From positions 1 through 12,411 of the forward strand of contig CAJTPO010000074.1 of NCBI GenBank assembly GCA_910578115.1: a DNA stretch of 12,411 nucleotides, written 5' to 3'. The translations under genes and the position numbers were made by a program. The DNA comes from an uncultured Lachnospiraceae bacterium. GTDB taxonomy: Bacteria; Bacillota; Clostridia; Lachnospirales; Lachnospiraceae. The notes under the pieces were generated by a model. The model searched no databases and had not been told where the DNA came from. It was given only the letters and a program-made list of their open reading frames with translations. This document shows positions 1 through 5,454 of the stretch, piece by piece (the stretch's first letter is position 1; every line of letters begins with the position of its first letter).

Positions 1-53
1 TACAGTGGTGTGGGAGGTCGGCTGCTCAACTAATGGGTAGCCTCCTACCCGAT
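1..53 (+). mobile_element. Group II intron 3' end (domain VI), partial
   Basis: Only the last ~53 nt of the element would be in the window. The segment folds like group II domain VI: GGCTGC (20-25) pairs with GTAGCC (37-42), and the basal GGGAGG (12-17) pairs with the CCT...CCC side. The A at 47 would be bulged. If the intron ends in GAT at 53, this A sits at position -7, the usual branch-point place, and the end fits the AY rule. The preceding TACAGTGGTG resembles the 3' strand of domain V. The 3' exon would start at 54, 7 nt from the hydrolase stop codon on the opposite strand. The remainder, including any reverse transcriptase gene, lies to the left. An alternative is the C-terminal tail of an unknown ORF (frame 1 stops at 31-33). 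The call rests on recall of similar intron ends and on the fold. Confidence 0.55.
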
Positions 54-60
54 ATCAGGA

Positions 61-1005
61 TCATAAGAACATTTCAATTTCTCTCAGCACTTCGTCCGGA
101 GACTCCAGGTGAGGGAAATGTTTTGTTTGAGGAATATAGACTTCTTCGATTGCCGGATTATAGTATTTGTAATTTTCAATCGTTGTCTGTATTTCTTTTT
201 CTTTCTCACCGCCAATCATTAAAATACTGTTGTCAATTTCTTTCAGTTCATGAAGAATATTCATGTTCATATATTTTCCGATGTAACTTGCAAATGCAAA
301 TTTCGCATTATATTTTCCAATATGGGCAGCCTCTAAATAGTTGTAGATATATTTTTCTTTGATTTCGCCGGGCTGGCAAAAGTATTCTTTTTCAAAGGAT
401 TTGCGAATCATATATCTGTTGGCAAAAATATGGTATGTAAAAGTACCTGTGATCGGTATCTCAAAGAAAAATTTCAGAAGCATTGTCTGTTTGGAAGGAA
501 TCTGATTCTGCAGGTAAAGGTTCTGTGGATTAATGCAGATCAGTTTATTGTACAGTTCCGGATTGTTATGACAGGACATGATAATAAATGGAACAGATTC
601 TCCTGTCACAGCTACGGAAGTTTTCCTGCCGATCACATTTTTGATAAAGTCACTGATCAGCTGTTCATAGATATTGCCGGTGTAAGTCATGGAAGGTTTA
701 TCAGACAATCCATATCCCAGCAGATCGATGGAATAAATCTCATGTTTGTCGGTGAGATTATTGATCAGTCTGTGGAATTCATAATTGGAACTGCCAACGG
801 TAAGATCGTGTACAAAGAGGAGGGGAGTTCCGCTTCCCTTCTTTTGATATCTGATCTTGCCGAAGCGCCATTCATAATAGCGGTTTTCTGAATTGCTCAG
901 CAGGTTTTTGACAGTGCCAAGGGACGTATGAATTCTGTTCATGACGTGCATTGCACTGATGGAAGATGCTGTCAGGATTACGGCTGTGGCTGCTTTTTTG
1001 TTCAT
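61..1005 (-). CDS. Alpha/beta-fold hydrolase with N-terminal membrane anchor
   Basis: A 314-residue protein of the alpha/beta hydrolase superfamily; its substrate cannot be told. Residues 6-23 are an uncharged stretch that looks like a signal anchor, so the enzyme is probably tethered or exported. The core begins near 46. LLFVHDLT (62-69) is the oxyanion strand, with HD in place of the usual HG. DLLGYGLSDKP (94-104) is the typical loop after strand 4. GES-VP (135-139) is the nucleophile elbow with Ser137, but the usual final Gly is Pro. His296 in KHFPHLESP is the likely catalytic His. The acid is unclear: the usual Asp region reads IGGEKEKE (264-271), so a Glu may serve. ATG at 1005 is preceded by AAAGGAG at 7 nt. 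It lies 18 nt behind the iron-sulfur gene and so is the second gene of a minus-strand operon. Fold and boundaries are sure, function is not. Confidence 0.85.
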   Translation of the reverse strand: MNKKAATAVILTASSISAMHVMNRIHTSLGTVKNLLSNSENRYYEWRFGKIRYQKKGSGTPLLFVHDLTVGSSNYEFHRLINNLTDKHEIYSIDLLGYGLSDKPSMTYTGNIYEQLISDFIKNVIGRKTSVAVTGESVPFIIMSCHNNPELYNKLICINPQNLYLQNQIPSKQTMLLKFFFEIPITGTFTYHIFANRYMIRKSFEKEYFCQPGEIKEKYIYNYLEAAHIGKYNAKFAFASYIGKYMNMNILHELKEIDNSILMIGGEKEKEIQTTIENYKYYNPAIEEVYIPQTKHFPHLESPDEVLREIEMFL

Positions 1006-1023
1006 AGTGTTGCTCCTTTTAAA

Positions 1024-1857
1024 TTATTGTGAAAGTGCGTTTTTGGGACAATTTTTGACACATTCCATACAGAGAATGCATTCTGTTCCGTTTTTTCGCT
1101 TTCGTGAATTGTCTGTTACGTCAACATCCATCGGACATATTTTTTTGCATTTTTCACATGAAACACATTTGTCCTGGTTACATGTAATGCGGATGAGTGA
1201 GAAGTAGCTCATCGGTTTTAGAAATATAGTGATTGGACAGATATATTTACAAAATGCTCTGTTGTCCTCAAACAGAAATGCCAGTGCAATACCTGTAAGA
1301 TAGTAGAAAATATTTCCAATCAGGAATGACCAGAACATTATCTTCTCCATATTACCTGTATGAGTGAGAAACAGTGCTGCCACATAAATGAGGGATGCGG
1401 CAAAGGTAATATATCTGATAAAGCCGATTTTCTTCCTTGGTTTGCCCGGTTCTTTGTAGGGAAGAAAATCAAGGATCATGGCGGTCCAACATGCATATCC
1501 GCACCAACCTCTGCCAAAGACCAAAGGGCCGAATATCTTGGCGACTGCATAGTGGATTGTTGCGGCTTCAAATACGCCTGTGAAAAGATAGTACCAGAAT
1601 CCTTCTATCTGCATGTTTTCATTGCAGATGAGACCGAGATAAATCAGCATGTAGAGTCCGACTAAAAGCTGGACAATTCTACGGGCGTATTTGTAGTTGT
1701 GCAGAAAGAGAAGAATGCCCAGGGTTATGGATGTACCTATGTAGCTGAAGTTGAACAGGTAAAAGAGGTTGTCTTTTGCCAGCCATAGGGTAACGGCTAT
1801 TGTTTCGAAAATGAGCCACATGGTTAATGGGAGAATGTACTTTTTCTTGTTTGGCAA
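1024..1857 (-). CDS. NapH/polyferredoxin-like 4Fe-4S membrane protein
   Basis: A 277-residue integral membrane iron-sulfur protein of the NapH/RdxA/NosR-C-terminal kind (Fer4_5 plus ferredoxin). Hydrophobic segments lie near 9-26, 37-52, 62-79, 92-110, 147-164 and 172-196. Two CxxxC(P) motifs at membrane edges, C119/C123 in GRGWCGYAC and C203/C207 in FCKYICP, are the family signature. The C-terminus has two classical 4Fe-4S motifs, C231/C234/C237/C241-P and C260/C263/C266/C270-P, so it should hold two cubanes and carry electrons between membrane and cytoplasm. The redox partner is unknown; no reductase is adjacent. The start chosen is TTG at 1857, with AAGAGG about 11 nt upstream and no better ATG before the first hydrophobic segment. 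The gene precedes the hydrolase by 18 nt. Its codons 70-91 are duplicated in inverted orientation at 1981-2044. Confidence 0.85.
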   Translation of the reverse strand: MPNKKKYILPLTMWLIFETIAVTLWLAKDNLFYLFNFSYIGTSITLGILLFLHNYKYARRIVQLLVGLYMLIYLGLICNENMQIEGFWYYLFTGVFEAATIHYAVAKIFGPLVFGRGWCGYACWTAMILDFLPYKEPGKPRKKIGFIRYITFAASLIYVAALFLTHTGNMEKIMFWSFLIGNIFYYLTGIALAFLFEDNRAFCKYICPITIFLKPMSYFSLIRITCNQDKCVSCEKCKKICPMDVDVTDNSRKRKNGTECILCMECVKNCPKNALSQ

Positions 1858-1925
1858 TATTTTATGGTCCTCTTAATATTCTTTATATGAATTTGTTTTA
1901 GCATGTGTTTGTTTAATGTGCATTT

Positions 1926-1980
1926 GTTTTATTCCCGCGAGCAATGAGCCGAGTAGCCGCTTGCAGATATTTGGCGACTG
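1926..1980 (-). repeat. Left imperfect inverted repeat arm
   Basis: Read on the minus strand this arm starts CAGTCGCCAAATATC and ends GCGGGAATAAAA. It aligns along its whole length, with a few small gaps and roughly 80% identity, to the + strand at 2654-2709. GCGAGC and GCTTGC inside the arm can pair as a short stem. Together the two arms bound about 784 nt without a transposase, as in a non-autonomous element or two copies of a dispersed palindromic repeat. Confidence 0.75.
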
Positions 1981-2044
1981 TGCTGATTTATTTCGGTCTC
2001 ATCTGCAATGAAAACATGCAGATAGAAGGATTCTGGTACTATCT
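1981..2044 (+). repeat. Inverted copy of an iron-sulfur gene fragment
   Basis: These 64 nt equal the reverse complement of 1586-1649, an internal piece of the neighbouring iron-sulfur gene (codons ~70-91), with one mismatch near the fragment's 5' end (T here, C in the gene). On the + strand it reads in the sense direction of that gene. Similarity stops sharply at both ends. The copy sits exactly between the inverted-repeat arm ending in CGACTG and the module beginning near GTCAAATACCC. At the right-hand copy of the repeat the same two parts are nearly adjacent, so the fragment looks like an insertion into the repeat. It cannot encode anything on its own. Confidence 0.9.
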
Positions 2045-2051
2045 CGTGAGG

Positions 2052-2076
2052 GTCAAATACCCAGCTGCTCTGCAGC
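2052..2076 (+). repeat. GTCAAATACCC module, left copy
   Basis: GTCAAATACCC (2052-2062) is followed by a small hairpin GCTGC-TCT-GCAGC (2064-2076). The same 11-mer occurs at 2577-2587 and inverted at 2634-2644. In the right copy a full second arm is present; here the expected returning GGGTATTTGAC is absent, so this module is truncated or decayed. Confidence 0.6.
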
Positions 2077-2077
2077 G

Positions 2078-2107
2078 TTGCAAATGTCTTATTTAATATT
2101 ATATACT
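2078..2107 (+). promoter_or_regulatory. Candidate promoter for the small ORF
   Basis: TTGCAA (2078-2083) and TATACT (2102-2107) are separated by 18 nt, a fair sigma-A pattern. It would start transcription about 15 nt before the small hydrophobic ORF at 2129. In AT-rich DNA such matches arise by chance. Confidence 0.3.
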
Positions 2108-2128
2108 TAAATGGTAGAGTGTGCAATT

Positions 2129-2197
2129 ATGAAAAAAAGCTTGGCAGGGTTTTCATTATTTTTGATTTGTTATATTATTAGTGTATATTTTTTGTGA
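2129..2197 (+). CDS. Possible 22-residue single-span membrane peptide
   Basis: ATG at 2129 opens a 22-residue frame starting MKKSLAGFSLF and ending in TGA at 2195-2197. It has two Lys at the N-terminus followed by a continuous hydrophobic stretch, like a small membrane peptide or a signal sequence cut short. The ribosome binding site is weak (GGTAGAG about 10 nt upstream), but a candidate promoter lies just before. It could be a type I toxin-like peptide, the stump of a degraded secreted protein, or chance. Nothing else supports it. Confidence 0.2.
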   Translation: MKKSLAGFSLFLICYIISVYFL

Positions 2198-2271
2198 CAG
2201 TATATTGTGTGTGAGTTGACTGAGAAGTGAGATCGTGTGTCTGGATAATTTGATGTTTGATCTTTTTAAAA

Positions 2272-2287
2272 TGTTACACGTGAAACA
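2272..2287. promoter_or_regulatory. parS site (outlying)
   Basis: TGTTACACGTGAAACA fits the ParB binding consensus TGTTnCACGTGAAACA at every fixed position (n = A). It lies about 1 kb left of the two perfect sites and inside the inverted-repeat-bounded scar. ParB encoded at 4486 is the expected ligand. Confidence 0.8.
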
Positions 2288-2312
2288 ATATTCTGCTTTA
2301 AAAGTATCTTCT

Positions 2313-2507
2313 TTAAAGTATTTGCTCTTGGATCATTCCTGAGATGGCATCATCTTCCTCTGCTGCGTTGCTTTTCAATCCGTGTTTGACCAGTAGATAA
2401 TCAAGCGCCTTACAGGAATTGAAATTGCTTTTTTTGACTCTTTGATTTTGATCATGGATATTTGCCTGATTTTTAAGGCGTCTATTCCTTTGTTCGCTGA
2501 GGGTACT
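2313..2507 (-). pseudogene. Decayed reading frame, unknown family
   Basis: A minus-strand frame of 64 codons runs open from an in-frame TAA (2508-2510) to TAA at 2313-2315. It has no usable start codon near its beginning; the only Met is 7 residues from the end. The translation is hydrophilic and ends ALDYLLVKHGLKSNAAEEDD plus about 12 residues (A-I-S-G-M-I-Q-E-Q-I-L), which looks like a natural C-terminus rather than noise. I do not recognise the family. It may be the tail of a gene whose front was lost when the repeats came in, or a chance frame. Confidence 0.25.
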
Positions 2508-2574
2508 TTATGCGTATGAAAGATTTTTATAAATAGGAAGGCTGAATATGGCGATGTGTTGGCTGTAATATTTC

Positions 2575-2646
2575 AAGTCAAATACCCTGTAGTAAGTTGA
2601 CGGGGCATCCAAAGTTCCAGCGTAGCAAACTCCGGGTATTTGACTT
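2575..2646. repeat. AAGTCAAATACCC / GGGTATTTGACTT hairpin element
   Basis: Perfect 13-bp inverted arms at 2575-2587 and 2634-2646 enclose a 46-nt centre. The arms can form a stable stem in RNA or a cruciform in DNA. The element abuts the right inverted-repeat arm (2654-2709), and the same module order (arm, then GTCAAATACCC) is seen mirrored at 1926-2076. This looks like a dispersed palindromic repeat family rather than a gene. Confidence 0.75.
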
Positions 2647-2653
2647 TCGTTGC

Positions 2654-2709
2654 AGTCGACAAATATCCATGCAAGCATGGTACTTGGTTCGTTGCTTCGC
2701 GGGAATAAA
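2654..2709 (+). repeat. Right imperfect inverted repeat arm
   Basis: CAGTCGACAAATATCC...GCGGGAATAAAA pairs with the left arm at 1926-1980. It contains the perfect short palindrome CCATGC-AA-GCATGG (2668-2681). It ends about 10 nt before the GNAT ribosome binding site, so the acetyltransferase leader, and perhaps its promoter, lies in the repeat. Confidence 0.75.
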
Positions 2710-2733
2710 AAGATGGTGAAGGAGGAATTTGAT

Positions 2734-3201
2734 ATGAATTTACTTTATAAAAGAGCGACTATTGAAGATATAGATATGTTAACAAAAACAAGAATACGAG
2801 TCTTAAGTGCAGCTAATAGTTTATCTGATGATATTGATATGAATGAGGTAGAAAAGCAGTCCTATGATTATTATGGAAGAGCACTTTGTGACGATACACA
2901 TATTGCATATTTAGTGTTTGATGAAAAAAGATTTGTCGGCAGTGGTGGTGTAAGCTTTTTTCAGGTGATGCCAACTTATCATAATGTAAGTGGAAAGAAG
3001 GCATATATAATGAACATATATACGGAACCTGCGTATAGAAGAAGAGGAATTGCATATAAGATATTAGATTTGTTGGTCAGTGATGTCAGAAGTAAAGGAA
3101 TTACATCTATTTCTCTGGAAGCAACTGAGGCAGGACGTCCTCTTTACGAAAAGTATGGATTTGTGAAAGTGGATGATGAAATGGAACTTCTTATGGTATA
3201 A
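2734..3201 (+). CDS. GNAT family N-acetyltransferase
   Basis: A 155-residue acyl-CoA-dependent acetyltransferase; the acceptor is unknown. Motif A is clear: the strand YIMNIYTEP (91-99), then YRRRGIA (101-107), the Q/RxxGxG/A loop that binds the CoA pyrophosphate, then helix YKILDLLVSDV. Motif B is TSISLEATEAGRPLYEKYGF (124-143) with the typical YEKYGF. The fold is complete for a ~150-residue GNAT. A longer frame opens at 2650, but ATG 2734 has a near-perfect AAGGAGG 8 nt upstream, and the extra 28 residues would be translated from the repeat arm. The gene stands alone: a repeat element to its left, parS sites to its right, no convincing terminator after it. It is AT-rich and may be a recent arrival between the partition genes and their usual neighbours. 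Confidence 0.85.
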   Translation: MNLLYKRATIEDIDMLTKTRIRVLSAANSLSDDIDMNEVEKQSYDYYGRALCDDTHIAYLVFDEKRFVGSGGVSFFQVMPTYHNVSGKKAYIMNIYTEPAYRRRGIAYKILDLLVSDVRSKGITSISLEATEAGRPLYEKYGFVKVDDEMELLMV

Positions 3202-3272
3202 ATTTTAAGTTTGAAAGTTTTGGATATTATTTTTTAAAAGTTAAAAAGTATATTTTCAGGGTAGAAAGATAA

Positions 3273-3288
3273 TGTTTCACGTGAAACA
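3273..3288. promoter_or_regulatory. parS site 1 (perfect)
   Basis: TGTTTCACGTGAAACA is the full 16-bp palindromic centromere sequence bound by Spo0J/ParB. It serves as a loading site for ParB sliding clamps. It lies 442 nt left of the parA start. Confidence 0.95.
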
Positions 3289-3320
3289 TTTCCTATATTT
3301 GGATTATGGACACAAGATAA

Positions 3321-3336
3321 TGTTTCACGTGAAACA
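3321..3336. promoter_or_regulatory. parS site 2 (perfect)
   Basis: A second identical TGTTTCACGTGAAACA, 48 nt after the first (start to start), close to 4.5 DNA turns apart. Two exact copies this close make this a strong ParB nucleation centre. Confidence 0.95.
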
Positions 3337-3365
3337 ATCAAACCCAATATATTGTGAACAGCACC

Positions 3366-3406
3366 GTGAAACATCAAAATTTGTATAGAAATCTTATTGT
3401 GAAACA
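3366..3406. promoter_or_regulatory. parS half sites (decayed)
   Basis: GTGAAACA at 3366-3373 and again at 3399-3406 match the right half of parS, while the left halves are lost (CAGCACC and CTTATT precede them). GTGAACA at 3354-3360 is a weaker match. They continue the parS cluster to the right and look like former full sites, or half sites that add weak ParB contacts. Confidence 0.5.
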
Positions 3407-3537
3407 TTCTTTTTTAGTCAAAATGCAGTAAGTTACCTTCAGTGAACAAAGGTACACACGGCCGGTAAAAAATCAATTATGAAATATTCATATAAATCAG
3501 TTCAAACATAGATATAAATGAAACAACCAGTCTACTG

Positions 3538-3565
3538 TTACTGTAAACAGTAAGTGGAGTATAAT
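3538..3565 (+). promoter_or_regulatory. Operator-like dyad beside a -10 box
   Basis: TTACTGTAAACAGTAA (3538-3553) is a perfect dyad of 7-bp arms around AA, followed 6 nt later by TATAAT (3560-3565). The dyad covers the place where a -35 would lie, so a dimeric repressor bound there would block this promoter. No -35 match is good. The regulator is unknown. Confidence 0.4.
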
Positions 3566-3612
3566 TTGGAAAATTTATATATAAAGTTTATATAGATTAT
3601 CCCTTTGTTTAG

Positions 3613-3621
3613 TGATATAAT
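3613..3621 (+). promoter_or_regulatory. Extended -10 promoter of parA
   Basis: TGATATAAT gives TGn plus a consensus TATAAT (3616-3621), an extended -10 that needs little -35. It would start transcription near 3628, leaving a leader of about 87 nt before parA. Confidence 0.5.
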
Positions 3622-3714
3622 CGTAAGCGGACAGAAAATAAAGTTTTTGGAGAGAAAGCGTTTTGTCGAAAAAATAATATTTTTACAAAACGAAAGGTGA
3701 AGGTAAGTATCATT

Positions 3715-4482
3715 ATGGGAAGAACGATTGCAATTGCAAACCAGAAGGGTGGAGTTGGTAAGACGACAACTTCCATTAATCTATCTGCTTCTTTAGCAGA
3801 GAAAGGAAAAAAAGTTTTGGTGATCGATACGGATCCGCAGGGAAATACCACCAGTGGATTTGGTATTGAGAAGAATGATCTTGATAATACAATCTACGAA
3901 TTGATATTAGGGGAGTGTTCTATTAATGAATGTATTATTAAGGAAGTTGTACCGGGTGTGTCGGTAATTCCATCTAATGTGAATCTGGCGGCGGCCGAGA
4001 TTGAGTTGATCGGTATTGACAAGAAGGAATACATATTAAAGAATGAAGTGGATTGGGTAAAGGATGTATTTGATTTTATTATTATTGACTGCCCTCCTTC
4101 ATTAAATCTGTTGACGATCAATTCCATGACTACTGCAGACACAGTACTTGTACCGATTCAATGTGAGTATTATGCCCTGGAGGGATTAAGCCAGTTGATT
4201 CATACTGTAAACCTTGTGAAGGAAAGACTGAATCCGGAACTGGATATGGAAGGTGTTGTATTTACGATGTATGATTCGAGAACAAATCTTTCCATGCAGG
4301 TGGTGGAAAATGTAAAGAATCATTTACAGCAAAATGTATATAAAACTTTGATACCCAGAAACATAAGATTAGCTGAAGCGCCCAGTTATGGTAAGCCGAT
4401 CAATATGTATGATCCGAAGTCCGCGGGAGCTGAGGCATATATGTTACTTGCCGATGAAGTGATCAATAGAAAGGGTGTATAG
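3715..4482 (+). CDS. parA: Chromosome partitioning ATPase ParA (Soj)
   Basis: A 255-residue ParA/Soj-type ATPase with no N-terminal DNA-binding extension, hence the chromosomal small form. Deviant Walker A KGGVGKTT lies at 11-18 with signature Lys11 and Lys16. VLVIDTDPQGN (34-44) is the A' box, FIIIDCPPS (121-129) the Walker B. In this family ATP-bound dimers coat DNA and interact with ParB at parS to separate origins and, in sporulating relatives, affect DnaA. ATG 3715 is preferred: it gives the usual MGRTIAIANQKGG start and has GAAGG about 11 nt before it, while GTG 3697 lacks a binding site. It is followed by parB after 3 nt. Two perfect parS sites lie upstream. Confidence 0.95.
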   Translation: MGRTIAIANQKGGVGKTTTSINLSASLAEKGKKVLVIDTDPQGNTTSGFGIEKNDLDNTIYELILGECSINECIIKEVVPGVSVIPSNVNLAAAEIELIGIDKKEYILKNEVDWVKDVFDFIIIDCPPSLNLLTINSMTTADTVLVPIQCEYYALEGLSQLIHTVNLVKERLNPELDMEGVVFTMYDSRTNLSMQVVENVKNHLQQNVYKTLIPRNIRLAEAPSYGKPINMYDPKSAGAEAYMLLADEVINRKGV

Positions 4483-4485
4483 TGT

Positions 4486-5397
4486 ATGGCGGCTAAAGTA
4501 TCAAGGGGTTTAGGCAAAGGTTTAGATTCCCTGATTCCTATGGGATCAGGATCATCCGAGAAGAAAGCTGAAAGTAAAGAGGAAAATAAAGAGAGTAAAG
4601 ATGGTAAAGCGACAGAAACAATAGTCAAGATTACACAGGTAGAACCTAACAGGGAACAGCCAAGAAAAAATTTTGATGAGGATGCATTACAGGAACTGGC
4701 GGATTCAATTAAACAGTTTGGACTTTTACAGCCTATTCTTGTACAGGACCGGAAGACACATTACGAGATTATAGCCGGTGAGCGTCGCTGGCGTGCGGCC
4801 AAGTTGGCGGGATTAAAGGAAGTACCTGTTATCATTCGTGATTATACGGACCAGGAAATTGTGGAAATCTCTTTGATCGAAAATATTCAGAGAGAGGATT
4901 TGAATCCTATTGAAGAAGCCCAGGCTTATAAGAGACTTTTGACAGAATTTAATCTCAAACAGGACGAGGTTGCGGAGAGAGTTTCCAAGAGCAGGACTGC
5001 GGTTACTAATTCCATGCGTCTGTTGAAATTGTGTGATGAAGTACAACAGATGATTATTGATGATATGCTGTCTACCGGTCATGCCAGAGCTTTAATTTCC
5101 ATTGAGGATCCGGAACAACAATATACGATTGCACAGAAGATATTCGATGAGAAATTGAGTGTTCGGGAAGTGGAAAAACTCGTCAAGGATTTGAATAAGC
5201 CACAAAAGCCGAAGAAGGAAAGTAAAGAAGATAAGAGTCTGGATATTATTTATCAGGATATTGAGGAAAAACTAAAACAGACTCTTGGCACGAAAGTCGA
5301 GATTTCCTCCAAAGGTAATGGTGCTGGCAAATTGGAGATTGAATTTTACAATCATGATGACTTAGACAGGATCATTGAGTTATTGTCAAAATCTTGA
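4486..5397 (+). CDS. parB: Chromosome partitioning protein ParB (Spo0J)
   Basis: A 303-residue ParB CTPase clamp that binds parS. The N-terminus VSRGLGKGLDSLIP (5-18) has the Arg/Lys patch that stimulates ParA. A charged Ser/Lys/Glu linker (21-44) follows. The ParB/Srx domain runs ~46-140 with the CTP-binding GERRWRA (98-104) and ENIQREDLNPIEEA (132-145). The KorB-like HTH lies ~157-183 (LKQDEVAERVSKSRTAVTNS). A Lys-rich linker (236-250) leads to the dimerisation domain (252-303). The ATG is 3 nt after the parA stop with only a weak AAGGG upstream, so translation is probably coupled to parA. All family motifs are intact, which supports the parS calls. Confidence 0.95.
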   Translation: MAAKVSRGLGKGLDSLIPMGSGSSEKKAESKEENKESKDGKATETIVKITQVEPNREQPRKNFDEDALQELADSIKQFGLLQPILVQDRKTHYEIIAGERRWRAAKLAGLKEVPVIIRDYTDQEIVEISLIENIQREDLNPIEEAQAYKRLLTEFNLKQDEVAERVSKSRTAVTNSMRLLKLCDEVQQMIIDDMLSTGHARALISIEDPEQQYTIAQKIFDEKLSVREVEKLVKDLNKPQKPKKESKEDKSLDIIYQDIEEKLKQTLGTKVEISSKGNGAGKLEIEFYNHDDLDRIIELLSKS

Positions 5398-5454
5398 TAT
5401 GTTTTTAAAAATGGATTATGGATAATGCAAAAGATTTAAGAAAGGTACAAGCAG

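Larger units (their letters stand above)
1858..2733. other. Gene-poor scar with repeat modules
   Basis: An 876-nt stretch between the minus-strand iron-sulfur operon and the GNAT gene with no convincing full-length gene. It holds the leader of the minus-strand operon (1858-1925, with a weak TATAAA-like -10 on the minus strand near 1890), inverted terminal repeats, GTCAAATACCC hairpin modules, a copied host-gene fragment, a parS site, a 22-codon hydrophobic ORF and a decayed minus-strand reading frame. Each is listed separately. The mix of repeats and remnants suggests repeated insertion and decay at one permissive spot. Confidence 0.7.
3202..3714. other. Non-coding parS/parA control region
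   Basis: A 513-nt AT-rich intergenic region with no gene. It holds two perfect parS sites, at least two GTGAAACA half sites, a 16-bp dyad next to a TATAAT, an extended -10 promoter close to parA, and a small stem TACCTT/AAGGTA at 3434-3454. No DnaA box (TTATCCACA or close variant) was seen, so the replication origin itself is not here. Confidence 0.75.

Noticed and set aside
33..362. 109-codon + strand frame over the start of the window
   Set aside because: It is antisense to the hydrolase and starts inside the intron-like stem; composition is not protein-like.
1929..2126. 65-codon minus-strand frame sharing a peptide with a + frame inside 1360-1665
   Set aside because: The shared peptide only reflects the 64-nt inverted DNA copy read in a non-coding frame; neither frame is a gene.
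2650..2733. N-terminal extension of the acetyltransferase
   Set aside because: It would be translated from the repeat arm with no binding site, whereas ATG 2734 has a near-perfect one.
3433..3454. tRNA-like or riboswitch structure
   Set aside because: Only a 6-bp stem with a 9-nt loop; no further pairing or conserved elements.
3202..3714. Chromosome replication origin
   Set aside because: parS sites are present but no DnaA-box cluster or dnaA/dnaN genes are seen.
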